This document shows positions 26,869 to 34,932 of a DNA stretch of 64,000 bases, in pieces. The position numbers were made by a program, and so were the translations under genes. Source of the stretch: Bifidobacterium oedipodis (GTDB lineage: Bacteria > Actinomycetota > Actinomycetes > Actinomycetales > Bifidobacteriaceae); assembly GCF_012932425.1 (NCBI RefSeq), contig NZ_JAAIII010000004.1, positions 186,001 through 250,000 on the forward strand. The letters are read 5' to 3'. How positions within the stretch are numbered: the stretch's first letter is position 1; every line of letters starts with the position of its first letter. The notes under the pieces were generated by a model that did no database searches, was not told where the DNA came from, and was given only the letters and a program-made list of their open reading frames with translations.

Positions 26869-28442
26869 TGCATACGCTCCTTATCCTCGTTCACCGGCAA
26901 AACCCGCACATCCTCAAATTGACTTATCGGCCGCGCACGGTCGGACAATCCCAATCGCTTGCACAACGTGTCAAGTTCGGCGTTCATCGCGGCATGTACG
27001 GCATGCCAGTCATGGCTGGTTCCGGGCACTTCGAGCATGTGGACGTCCATGCCAATAGCTTTGGCACCTGCGGCAAGCCGTTTCATGCTGGCGATGGAAT
27101 CCGTATCATTCTCCCCTGCAGACATCAGCATCATCTGATCGGATTTGCCACGCTGTTTCATGGCCAGCAACGGTACCTGAGATTCATAGGCAGCCCTGTC
27201 GCCTTGGAAGAAGCGTTCAATCATCGACTGCTCGCTGCCATTGTGCGGGCCGAGCTCACTGGCGAACGGCATCATCGTGCCATAACGTTCTGGGTGGCGC
27301 ACACCCAGCTGCACCGAACAGGTGCCACCTTGTGAGAATCCACCGATGGCCCACTGCCGCGCATCCGCATCAGCCGGAAGGGTGTCGAGGATCCAATCGG
27401 TCACGTCCTGGGTCAGATAGGTTTCCGCATTGCCATACACCGGGGTGTCCGCGCACAGAGTGTTGTGCGTCTCGTCGCCCAATTGATCGGGAGAGACAAC
27501 AATGGGTGCCAGTCCGTCATGGCTCGCGGCGTATGCATCAAACAAGTCAGCCAATCCACTCGCTTGGAACGCACGTTCAGGACTGCCCGGCTGCCCCGAC
27601 ATCATAATGAACACGGGAAGTGCCGGCGGATTGTCCACCAATGCGGCAGGCGGCAGATAAACCATGGCGTCACGGGCTTTAAATCCCGACTTGGTGGCAG
27701 GAATAGCGGCGGACTGCACACTGCCATGAGCAGGAATTGCCTGACGCTGCGCATCGGTTAATCCGCACAGCCACCGTTCCACGCTAGTTGTCGAACGACT
27801 GGCCGTTCCCCGTTGCAGCTGCTGGTATGTCGAGATGCCGAACACGCTGCCAAGCGTCGTATATTCGCCGTATTGCAAGTTCACAGCAACAGCCGCGGCG
27901 AGTACGACGACCGGAGTCAAGCATGCAGCCAGCACTCGCCGCCAGCCATGCAACGCAGCCAATGCCGCGATAGTTGCTCCAAGCGCAGCAAACCCCAAGG
28001 CCACCGACCAAATCACTTTATCGCCGAGCCCCACGCCGAATACTACGAATACGTCAGACACCAGCCATGCGCCAATGTAGCCGACTATCAGACCGATGAT
28101 CGCGCCCACGACAAGCCATATGGTACGAGGAATACGTACCATCCTGTGCAGGTTGTCTTCGGCATTTATGCGTTCTTTGGCATGCTCGGCAAGTTGTTCC
28201 TGAATGAGCTCGTGCTGGTCTCGAAGCGAATCATTATGTGCTGCAATCTGTTCTGCAATATCGTGTTCTCGATTGCGTGCATCATTCCAAATCGACGCGA
28301 CGGCCAATATGCCTACTCCTGCGAGCGCGACGCCGATAATCGTTGCGGGCAACCATCCTGAAGTCAACGGAATAGACCAAATCGGTGCCGCAGCCAATCG
28401 ATTTGCGACCGATGCCAACCACATGTCATGCATCATGTTCAC
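26865..28442 (-). CDS. Membrane-anchored alpha/beta hydrolase (esterase-D-like fold)
   Basis: A 525-residue protein. It has an N-terminal helix, a coiled-coil stretch (about 50-95, HNDSLRDQHELIQEQLAEHA) and three more helices (about 107-190). An external esterase-like domain follows, with nucleophile Ser in GGFSQGG, Asp in AGENDTDS and His in PGTSHDW. It overlaps the MprF-like gene by four bases. In some Gram-positive bacteria a hydrolase paired with an aminoacyl-lipid synthase removes the amino acid from the lipid. I infer that role here from the pairing, not from a specific motif. Confidence 0.82.
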   Translation of the reverse strand: MNMMHDMWLASVANRLAAAPIWSIPLTSGWLPATIIGVALAGVGILAVASIWNDARNREHDIAEQIAAHNDSLRDQHELIQEQLAEHAKERINAEDNLHRMVRIPRTIWLVVGAIIGLIVGYIGAWLVSDVFVVFGVGLGDKVIWSVALGFAALGATIAALAALHGWRRVLAACLTPVVVLAAAVAVNLQYGEYTTLGSVFGISTYQQLQRGTASRSTTSVERWLCGLTDAQRQAIPAHGSVQSAAIPATKSGFKARDAMVYLPPAALVDNPPALPVFIMMSGQPGSPERAFQASGLADLFDAYAASHDGLAPIVVSPDQLGDETHNTLCADTPVYGNAETYLTQDVTDWILDTLPADADARQWAIGGFSQGGTCSVQLGVRHPERYGTMMPFASELGPHNGSEQSMIERFFQGDRAAYESQVPLLAMKQRGKSDQMMLMSAGENDTDSIASMKRLAAGAKAIGMDVHMLEVPGTSHDWHAVHAAMNAELDTLCKRLGLSDRARPISQFEDVRVLPVNEDKERMQ

Positions 28443-28549
28443 GCCCCCTGTTGAACCGACGCCATGCTAAAGCCGGCTGTCACAAAGAACGCTGAGAGAA
28501 CTCTTACAAAATGAAAATGGTCAGTAAGGGCACAGCAAATGTCATTGCG

Positions 28550-29395
28550 TCATCGCCCCACACGCTCGACGTTGTTTTCGGCTAGGCGTTCGAGCATGGT
28601 GAGCGGGTGGGCACGTTTGGCGAGGGTTTCGGTGTAGCGCGCGGTGACGGCGATGAAGATCAGGTACACGTAGGGCATGCCGAGATTGGTTTCAAGCAGC
28701 GAGTTGATGACCAGCGGTTTCAATGTCTCTTCAAAGCCGAGGCCTGCGGAGCGGATGCCGCCGATGAGCAGTCCCAGTTCCCAGCCGAATTGCACGAGCA
28801 CGCCGATGGCAAGCAGCCACGGGATGTTCACGCGGTGTATGCGCTGCTCCAACCCGTCGTGGGCGAGGTTCCAGACGATCAACGCCAGATAGCCGACGAG
28901 CAGGATGAGGGCCATCCAGCCGTGATAGGCGCCGGTGGTGCGTTGAATAATAATGGGATGGGCGACCTGGTCGGGCGCGAAGCGTGCGACCAGCGTCTGT
29001 GTGATGAGGGGCGCGCAGAACCACCATCCGAGAATGAGCAGCGACCATTCAAACAGGCGACTATCTTTGGAAATCCACAGCCAGATCCATGCGAAATTCG
29101 TGAAGCCATAGCTTATCGACATCCATAGCAGCACCCAGAACATCGATCCGCCTTCGATGCTGCGCGTGTGCAACGCAAGGTTGAAGATGCCGTAGTCGAC
29201 GGCGAAATACAGCACGCCGGCGGCGAGCCCCACCAGCACAGTCATGGTTTTACGCCGCCACAGCAACAATCCGGCGAATACCAGCAGAAACGCGATATCC
29301 AACCAGATATACATCGGCGCAAACTGCCGCCTTGCCACAAAATCCACAACTTGAGCGGCACTATTCGCCGTCGTTATATTCCCATACACAACCAT
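28550..29395 (-). CDS. Seven-helix membrane protein of unknown function
   Basis: I do not recognise a named family. The 281-residue protein has about seven hydrophobic helices with aromatic-rich faces (FAWIWLWISKD, ILGWWFCAPL). A conserved-looking segment GGIRSAGLGFEETLKPLVINSLLETNLGMPYVYL lies near the end. There is no signal peptide or soluble domain. I chose the ATG at 29395 because AGGA lies nine bases upstream; the longer frame from 29461 adds 22 polar residues. It is divergent from another small membrane protein. Confidence 0.7.
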   Translation of the reverse strand: MVVYGNITTANSAAQVVDFVARRQFAPMYIWLDIAFLLVFAGLLLWRRKTMTVLVGLAAGVLYFAVDYGIFNLALHTRSIEGGSMFWVLLWMSISYGFTNFAWIWLWISKDSRLFEWSLLILGWWFCAPLITQTLVARFAPDQVAHPIIIQRTTGAYHGWMALILLVGYLALIVWNLAHDGLEQRIHRVNIPWLLAIGVLVQFGWELGLLIGGIRSAGLGFEETLKPLVINSLLETNLGMPYVYLIFIAVTARYTETLAKRAHPLTMLERLAENNVERVGR

Positions 29396-29471
29396 CAATG
29401 CTATCCTGTTGGTGTGCTGAGCGACAGTCGTGTGCTGTAACATACGTGGTCGCAAGATCAAGGGGGATAAT

Positions 29472-29798
29472 ATGCGCGCAACATGGTTCGACTTATGGTG
29501 CTATATCGTCGTCATCATTGATTTCTATGCTCTTCCGTTGGTGATGCGGGACACCGGGAGCGCCGTGGTTCTGATGCTGATCGCCATGCCGCTTGTCCTG
29601 TTCGCAACTTCCGTGGCGTATGGCCTGCGCCACGGGTGGCGTTATCAGTATCCGATAATCGTCGCGCTGCTGTTCGTTCCAACGATATTCATCTTCTACA
29701 ACTCCAGCGCCTTGATCTACATCATCGTATACGGCATCATCGCTGTGCTCGGCGACGCATTCGGTCACATTCTCGTGCCCCTCTTTCGGAAAGAGTGA
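29472..29798 (+). CDS. Small four-helix membrane protein
   Basis: A 108-residue hydrophobic protein with about four helices (WCYIVVIIDFYALPLVM, AVVLMLIAMPLVLFATSVAYGL, YPIIVALLFVPTIFIFYN, ALIYIIVYGIIAVLGDAFGHIL). No catalytic motif is visible and I do not recognise a family. GGGGGAT precedes the ATG. It is divergent from the seven-helix membrane protein and shares its promoter region. Confidence 0.65.
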   Translation: MRATWFDLWCYIVVIIDFYALPLVMRDTGSAVVLMLIAMPLVLFATSVAYGLRHGWRYQYPIIVALLFVPTIFIFYNSSALIYIIVYGIIAVLGDAFGHILVPLFRKE

Positions 29799-29825
29799 TC
29801 GTCACGTCCCCGACGAACCACATCA

Positions 29826-29844
29826 TTAGCATATAAGCTAAGAT
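29826..29844 (+). promoter_or_regulatory. Candidate promoter and operator of the HepT-MntA operon
   Basis: The palindrome TTAGC-ATATAA-GCTAA (29826-29841) overlaps a possible -10 (TAAGAT, 29839-29844) and ends 11 bases before the mntA ATG. No ribosome site precedes that ATG, so the transcript may be leaderless. A DNA-binding domain in the encoded MntA could bind here for self-control. Confidence 0.5.
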
Positions 29845-29851
29845 AGCTGAT

Positions 29852-30349
29852 ATGGAAAGCATTGCAGCATTAAACGCACGACGCACGACGTTGGATTTCA
29901 CGCAGAGCAGTGTTGCCGATGCCATGGGCGTCTCTGCGCCGGTGCTGTCCCGCGCCATCAGAGGCAACCCGACGCAAGAGTTTCTCGACCGATACAGCGA
30001 TGCGCTCGACGAATTATCCCGCCAAACCACACCACAGCAGATCGCCGATATTGCACGCCCCATCGCCGCCAAGCATTTCGTCGACGAACTCTACCTGTTC
30101 GGCTCCATGGCGAGAGGCGAAGGTACCGCGCATTCCGACGTGGATTTCATCTATCACTTCTCCCCCGAAGCCAACCCGCTTATCGATTCGTGGGCGTTAC
30201 GCGACGATCTCGAACAAGCATTCGGACGAAACATCGATCTCGTGCGCAAAGACTATTTCACCACACCGCTCGGCGACCGGATTGCGGAAACGCAACGGAT
30301 TCTGTTCGTCAACAGCGTGACCTCCAAACCAATGTTCCGCATCATCTAA
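29852..30349 (+). CDS. mntA: MntA-type nucleotidyltransferase antitoxin with N-terminal DNA-binding domain
   Basis: A 165-residue protein. Residues 1-60 form a helix-turn-helix (LDFTQSSVADAMGVSAPVLSRAIRG). Residues 63-165 form a minimal nucleotidyltransferase with the exact GSX10DXD motif: Gly84-Ser85, then Asp97 and Asp99. In type VII toxin-antitoxin pairs MntA transfers AMP units to a Tyr of HepT and silences its RNase. The HEPN partner starts 12 bases downstream. The fused DNA-binding domain suggests autorepression through the palindrome at 29826. Confidence 0.9.
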   Translation: MESIAALNARRTTLDFTQSSVADAMGVSAPVLSRAIRGNPTQEFLDRYSDALDELSRQTTPQQIADIARPIAAKHFVDELYLFGSMARGEGTAHSDVDFIYHFSPEANPLIDSWALRDDLEQAFGRNIDLVRKDYFTTPLGDRIAETQRILFVNSVTSKPMFRII

Positions 30350-30360
30350 AAGGAGGGAGA

Positions 30361-30762
30361 ATGACCACGACATACAGCGACACAGACCTCATCCATATCA
30401 TCGCCATCATTCGTGCGTTGCGTGACGCCCAGCGCTTTCTCGGAGATATGACATTGTACGAATTCGAAGCCGATGATGAAAAACAAAACGCTGTGGCCAT
30501 GGCATTCGCGCGTTGCGGCGAGCATGTCAAAAGGCTGTCAGACGGATTCAGAGAGCACGAAAGCTCCATCGAATGGCGCAAGGTAGCGGGAATGCGCGAC
30601 TGGATTACACATAATTACGATGGATTGGATTTCGAAACGCTCTATCATGCAGTGGTTGAAGAAACTCCACAAGTGCTCAACGTGCTGCTTCCCTACGCCG
30701 ATCAAGCCAGCAACGAACGCATACAGACCACCGACCCCTTCGATGTGCCAACCATTGATTAG
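30361..30762 (+). CDS. hepT: HepT-type HEPN RNase toxin (DUF86)
   Basis: A 133-residue helical protein of the DUF86/HepT family. The RX4HXY motif is intact: Arg79, His84 and Tyr86 in RDWITHNY. Arg and His form the RNase site, and Tyr is the residue modified by MntA in characterised pairs. A strong AAAGGAGGGAGA site precedes the ATG, so toxin translation may match or exceed that of the upstream antitoxin. It is co-transcribed with the nucleotidyltransferase. Confidence 0.9.
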   Translation: MTTTYSDTDLIHIIAIIRALRDAQRFLGDMTLYEFEADDEKQNAVAMAFARCGEHVKRLSDGFREHESSIEWRKVAGMRDWITHNYDGLDFETLYHAVVEETPQVLNVLLPYADQASNERIQTTDPFDVPTID

Positions 30763-30795
30763 ACCGTAATCATTTTAGTAAAGGACGCTTATACC

Positions 30796-31377
30796 ATGAC
30801 GGACGACAATGGGCATCGTGCACGGCGAAACGACGAAACGACCGTCGCCGGGCAGCATCGTCGGATGCGGCGCGCCGACCGCGAGGTAACCGATATGGAG
30901 CAGATCGGCGCGATTCTCTCCAGTTGCGATATCGTGCACGTGTCATACCAGGATGCCGAAGGCCTCGCCATCGTGCCGTTGAACCTCGCATACGAGTTCG
31001 ATTCGCTCACCGGACATCTGACTCTATACTTCCATTCGGCACCGAACGGCCGGAAAATTGATGCGATCCGAGCGGCCGGCAATGCGCTGCCCGTAGCGTT
31101 CGCCACGGAGACTGATTGCGAGGTCACGCAGGGGCGCACCCTATGCAACTGGGGCGAAGCGTTCAAATCCATCGTCGGCATCGGCACGGCCAGCATCCTG
31201 ACTGCCATGGACGAGCGCCGCAAGGCCTTGCGTCTGCTGATGGCTCAGCAGGCGCACATCGCCGATGCCACTTTCACCGACAACCAAGTGCTCAGCGTCA
31301 CCACTTGGAAGGTCGAATCCGACCATTTCACCGCCAAGGTGCGCCCCAAGCCGGAACCGCCGCACAGTCGAGTCTGA
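30796..31377 (+). CDS. Pyridoxamine 5'-phosphate oxidase-like flavoprotein (NimA-like)
   Basis: A 193-residue split-barrel protein. After a basic 30-residue N-terminus comes MEQIGAILSSCDIVHVSYQDAEGLAIVPLNLAYEF, then LYFHSAPNGRKIDAIRAAG, the FMN-binding pattern of the NimA/5-nitroimidazole-reductase-like group. Members bind FMN or F420 and reduce nitro groups or act on pyridoxine vitamers; the substrate is unknown. It follows hepT by 33 bases and has its own site (AAAGGA). Confidence 0.85.
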   Translation: MTDDNGHRARRNDETTVAGQHRRMRRADREVTDMEQIGAILSSCDIVHVSYQDAEGLAIVPLNLAYEFDSLTGHLTLYFHSAPNGRKIDAIRAAGNALPVAFATETDCEVTQGRTLCNWGEAFKSIVGIGTASILTAMDERRKALRLLMAQQAHIADATFTDNQVLSVTTWKVESDHFTAKVRPKPEPPHSRV

Positions 31378-31401
31378 TAATGAACATACCCCACGCTCGG
31401 C

Positions 31402-31415
31402 TATGCTCGAGCATA
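31402..31415 (+). promoter_or_regulatory. Palindrome over the APH-like gene start
   Basis: TATGCTCGAGCATA is a perfect 14-bp palindrome ending at the first base of the ATG. TATGCT within it could serve as a -10 for a leaderless transcript, so a bound repressor would occlude the promoter. No regulator is adjacent. Confidence 0.35.
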
Positions 31416-32203
31416 TGAAACGAACGTCTCTTCAGCACTCTGATCTGCCGAGTTGGCTGGATGCCTCACTGGCGCATGCTCCCATGTTTGACAGCAGCTC
31501 GTCGCCCGAGGCGCGGGTGACGTTCATCGACGCTGAGGGTGGCTTCTTTCTCAAGCGTGCAGGATTGGGAACGCTCAAACGCGAGGTCGAGCTTACGAGG
31601 TTCTTCCATGCGCGGGGGCTTGCCACCGAGGTGCTGCGATATGAGCAGGACACAACCCGCAAATGCGATTGGATGCTCACCAGGCGTCTGCCCGGCGAGG
31701 ATTGTACGGCCACACAGTATATGGAGCAACCCGAACGTTTGGTCGAGCTGATGGCCGAACGACTGACACTCCTGCATACGATGCCGACCGACGGATGCCC
31801 GGTGCCCAATCACACATCGCGATATCTGACTCGTGCCGAGGCGGGGCAGCGCATCGGACGTGCCGACCCATCGTTTTTCACCAACATGTTCGGCCTCGCA
31901 TCGTTAGATGAGATTCGTCGTGTCATCGACGAACGCAGGCAACTGCTGCACACGGACACGCTGCTTCACGGTGATTACTGCCTGCCGAACATCATCCTTG
32001 ACAACTGGCAGTTCTCCGGTTTCGTGGATCTTGATTCCGGCGGCGTCGGAGACCGACACGTGGACGTGTTCTGGGCGTTGTGGACTCTGCGTTTCAACTT
32101 CCATACCGACCAATACGATGATCGATTCCTCGATGCTTACGGCCGAGACCACGTCAATCTCGACACACTGCCGTTGATCGCCGCCATCGAGGTATTCGGA
32201 TAA
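31415..32203 (+). CDS. APH(3')-like small-molecule phosphotransferase
   Basis: A 262-residue kinase-fold protein, the usual APH(3') length. It has the Brenner motif LLHGDYCLPNIILDN and the metal motif GFVDLDSGGVGDRHVD. It lacks a clear lid or inhibitor signature. APH(3') enzymes phosphorylate aminoglycosides, but chromosomal relatives often have other substrates, so I do not call it a resistance gene. The start is ATG at 31415 or 31403; neither has a ribosome site, and a palindrome covers both. Confidence 0.82.
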   Translation: MKRTSLQHSDLPSWLDASLAHAPMFDSSSSPEARVTFIDAEGGFFLKRAGLGTLKREVELTRFFHARGLATEVLRYEQDTTRKCDWMLTRRLPGEDCTATQYMEQPERLVELMAERLTLLHTMPTDGCPVPNHTSRYLTRAEAGQRIGRADPSFFTNMFGLASLDEIRRVIDERRQLLHTDTLLHGDYCLPNIILDNWQFSGFVDLDSGGVGDRHVDVFWALWTLRFNFHTDQYDDRFLDAYGRDHVNLDTLPLIAAIEVFG

Positions 32204-32234
32204 GAACAATCTGACGCATCGTCCACACACAGCA

Positions 32235-32268
32235 AATGGGTCTCGACCAAATTCAGTCGAGACCCATT
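32235..32268. terminator. Bidirectional terminator
   Basis: The 13-bp stem AATGGGTCTCGAC (32235-32247) and its complement (32256-32268) have an eight-base loop. It lies between the convergent APH-like and PPOX genes. Confidence 0.75.
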
Positions 32269-32351
32269 ATCGTTAGCTCATATCACTTTTGCGGCCCTTG
32301 ATTATTGACGTCACAATGAGCTCCGCCAAAACCGCAGGCAAAAAGCTCTGA

Positions 32352-32756
32352 TCAGTCCTTGGCGATGGTCTTGCCGGCGTTGGCGCCGGAGGCAAGATCC
32401 TGAATTTCGGTCACTTCAAGCACCGGGATGACGGCCGGCTTCTTGGTGCCCTTCTCTTCGGCAACCTTGACCTGAGCCTCATAGATGGCGTCATCGGAGT
32501 GAAGGGTCACGTTACCGCGGAAACGGTAGCCCTTCTTTTCGGCGAGGTTGGCGAAGGCGATCACCAGCGGGGAACCGTCCTTCAGATTCTGATACACCTG
32601 GCCGGCGGTGCGCTCATGGTAGGCGATGTGCGTGTCATCGAGCACGAACAGGCTCATCTTGGGGCCAAGATCGAGCTCACCGTCCTTGGAGATGGTGGTG
32701 ACCCAGCCGAGGTTATTGGTGATGAATTCCTTGATTTCCGGAGTGATGACTGCCAT
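32352..32756 (-). CDS. Pyridoxamine 5'-phosphate oxidase family protein
   Basis: A 134-residue single-domain split barrel. It begins MAVITPEIKEFITNNLGWVTTISKDGELDLGPK, the flavin-binding plan, with AYHERTAGQVYQNLKDGSP following. Codon choice is biased towards GAG, AAG and CTG/ACC types, as in highly expressed bifidobacterial genes. AAAGGAACACG precedes the ATG. The role is not established; a flavin reductase or redox-stress function is plausible. It stands alone with its own promoter and terminator. Confidence 0.88.
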   Translation of the reverse strand: MAVITPEIKEFITNNLGWVTTISKDGELDLGPKMSLFVLDDTHIAYHERTAGQVYQNLKDGSPLVIAFANLAEKKGYRFRGNVTLHSDDAIYEAQVKVAEEKGTKKPAVIPVLEVTEIQDLASGANAGKTIAKD

Positions 32757-33007
32757 GTCGTGTTCCTTTCGAAGACAATGGTTGTTCCTCTTCTAGGGTA
32801 GCGAATCAGCTCGCGCGCATCGCGCGGTTTCGCTGTGAGTGTTCTCACGTTGCACCATATTGCAGTTTCGTACACATCCCAGCACCTGCCCGATGCCGTC
32901 CACCTGCATCCACCGCCATTCGGCAGACAGACAGTCGCCAGTTCACTCCCGTGATTAGGATAAAGGTGATTCGCCCGACATGGACCATATATAGAGGAGA
33001 GACGAAC

Positions 33008-33694
33008 ATGGATATGCTTCAGGCCATGCAACTTCGCCACGCTGTGCGCGACTATAGCGACCAGCCGCTGTCGGAGGATACGCTCGCTGCAATCGCCCAA
33101 GCCATCCGCGAAGTCAACGCCGCCTCTGGTCTCAATATTCAGCTGGTTCATGGCAGCGACGATGCGTTGAACGGTTGCCCCACGCATTATGGTCGGTTCA
33201 AGAACGTGCGCAACATGCTGGCGTTCATCGGCCCCGATTCCGACGATTTGGATGAACGGATCGGCTATTGGGGTGAGCGCCTCGTTCTGACCGCAGTGTC
33301 CCTTGGCTTGGATGCATCCTGGGTGGTGCTGCACGACACCGAGAAAACCGGATGCTCCTGGACGCTGCAGGATGGCGAACGCATGCCTGCCGCCGCAACG
33401 CTCGGTTATGGCAACCGCCCTGGCCGTCCTCATCGCAGCAAGCCGATGGAAGAGCTGGGCACGGTGGAGTCGGGCACATACGCCGACGCTCCCGACTGGT
33501 TCCATCAGGGCATCGAAGCCGTATCGCTGGCTCCCAGCGCTTTGGGCAAACAGCCGGTGCGATTCACACTGCTCGAGGACGGACACCATGTTAAAGCCGA
33601 AGCTTTGGAAGGTGTGCAGGCATCCATTTGCCTAGGCATCGCCAAATTGCATTTCGAACTCGCCGCCGGCACGGAGCATTTCGTCTGGGCCTAA
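33008..33694 (+). CDS. Nitroreductase family FMN protein
   Basis: A 228-residue protein. It starts MLQAMQLRHAVRDYSDQPLSEDTLAAIAQAI, the nitroreductase FMN-binding opening. It continues with YWGERLVLTAVSLGLDASWVVLHDTEK and WFHQGIEAVSLAPSALGKQPVRFTL. The layout matches the TM1586-type nitroreductase group, where two half-domains form one flavin site. GAGGAGA supports the ATG at 33008 over the longer frame at 32951. The 251-base spacer before it shows no obvious gene. Confidence 0.88.
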   Translation: MDMLQAMQLRHAVRDYSDQPLSEDTLAAIAQAIREVNAASGLNIQLVHGSDDALNGCPTHYGRFKNVRNMLAFIGPDSDDLDERIGYWGERLVLTAVSLGLDASWVVLHDTEKTGCSWTLQDGERMPAAATLGYGNRPGRPHRSKPMEELGTVESGTYADAPDWFHQGIEAVSLAPSALGKQPVRFTLLEDGHHVKAEALEGVQASICLGIAKLHFELAAGTEHFVWA

Positions 33695-33817
33695 CGCCTC
33701 CTCTGAAGCCGCACAGTCCACGAATGTGGAAGTTTCTTGAACGTCTATTGTGAGGTTTCTCAAGAGTTTCACTAAAGGCTCAGCCCATTTCAAGGCCTAG
33801 CGCCTAGGTTAGGACGA

Positions 33818-34873
33818 GTGAAGAAGTTTTTCGAAGGTCTTTCCCTATCCTCAATCGTGGCGGGCACCCTTGCCGCCGTCACCTCATTCCTGCTGGCTTC
33901 CAAAATTGGTATCGCCGGCTCGGTGATCGGCGCGGCGGCCAGTTATATCGTTTCCGTGGTATCCACGAACATCTATAAGAATGTAATCGAAGCGTCCGGC
34001 GAAAAGCTTCAGGCTGTGAGCGGCGGATCCAATAATGACGATGGCAATAGCGATGCCGATGCCGTGAACGGCAATGCCAAGGAATTAGGCACAACCACGG
34101 CCGATGATGCTGATGATAAAACGCTCCCCCTGTCCGAATCGGACGATGCCGGCAAATCTGACGATGCAGGCAACACCGATGAAACCGACGCAACCGATAA
34201 CTTGCTCAGCACACGTCAAGCCAATGCGCGCCGTCCGCGTTCCATCAGTTCACAGCCTGCGAATGATCGCATCTATTCGGTAAGCGAGTTGCGCAAGCAT
34301 CGCTCACGCAACACCAAGCGCACTGCCGTAATCGTCACACTGGTTTCCGGATTGTTGGCCGTAGCCGTAACAGCCGGCATCGTCATGCTTCTCACCGAAG
34401 GCAAGGGCACCGATACCGTGGTGCGTGATCTGGTTACGCAAACCACTACGCAACCAACACAGTCCGATCACCAGCCCGCCGCTCCCGAGCACGGCAACGG
34501 CTCCACCGATGGCACGTTGGATTCCACCGATTCCAATGGCGGTGAATCCGACTCGTCCACATCAAACTCCACCGATTCATCCACTACCAATGGTTCTGAA
34601 TCGTCCACCGACACGAGCACTGGTTCCACCGGATCCGGTACGGATAGCTCCACTTCGACTGATGGCAATGCCACCAGCGGAACAGGCACAGGCTCCGGAT
34701 CCACTGACAGTTCAACTGGCAGCGATTCCAACAGCACAACTGATAACGGTTCGACGGGATCCACCAGCGGAACAACTGGAGGCACGACTGGTTCGAATTC
34801 ATCGCAGTCCACGGGCGAATCGAACTCATCGACCGGAACCGGCAATTCATCAAACACCGGTGCCGCCGAATGA
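33818..34873 (+). CDS. Membrane-anchored protein with long Ser/Thr/Gly tail
   Basis: A 351-residue protein of unrecognised family. Two short hydrophobic stretches (about 8-27 and 30-50) are followed by an acidic Asp/Asn-rich linker (70-135). A basic segment comes before a third helix (about 169-192, AVIVTLVSGLLAVAVTAGIVMLL). Residues 200-351 are almost purely Ser, Thr, Gly, Asn and Asp with no Lys or Arg after the helix tail. By the positive-inside rule the tail is external and may be a cell-wall spacer or glycosylation target. It begins at GTG after AGGA. Confidence 0.7.
   Translation: MKKFFEGLSLSSIVAGTLAAVTSFLLASKIGIAGSVIGAAASYIVSVVSTNIYKNVIEASGEKLQAVSGGSNNDDGNSDADAVNGNAKELGTTTADDADDKTLPLSESDDAGKSDDAGNTDETDATDNLLSTRQANARRPRSISSQPANDRIYSVSELRKHRSRNTKRTAVIVTLVSGLLAVAVTAGIVMLLTEGKGTDTVVRDLVTQTTTQPTQSDHQPAAPEHGNGSTDGTLDSTDSNGGESDSSTSNSTDSSTTNGSESSTDTSTGSTGSGTDSSTSTDGNATSGTGTGSGSTDSSTGSDSNSTTDNGSTGSTSGTTGGTTGSNSSQSTGESNSSTGTGNSSNTGAAE
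34480..34870 (+). repeat. Low-complexity Ser/Thr/Gly-coding tract
   Basis: The 3' third of the anchored-protein gene is built from irregular repeats of TCC, ACC, ACT and GGC codons (units such as TCCACCGAT and TCCACTGA). The tract is a candidate for length variation between strains by slippage or recombination. Confidence 0.6.
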
Positions 34874-34932
34874 TAGAGGCCACCATCATGGGCCTATAAT
34901 GGGCATCAACAGGGATGTTCAAGGAGGAGCCC

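Noticed and set aside
31415-32203. Calling the APH-like gene an aminoglycoside resistance determinant
   Set aside because: Kinase motifs are present, but substrate specificity cannot be read from them and the context is chromosomal.
34468-34857. Minus-strand Val/Pro/Glu-rich frame opposite the Ser/Thr tail
   Set aside because: It is the complement of a low-complexity codon tract with no ribosome site; not a real gene.
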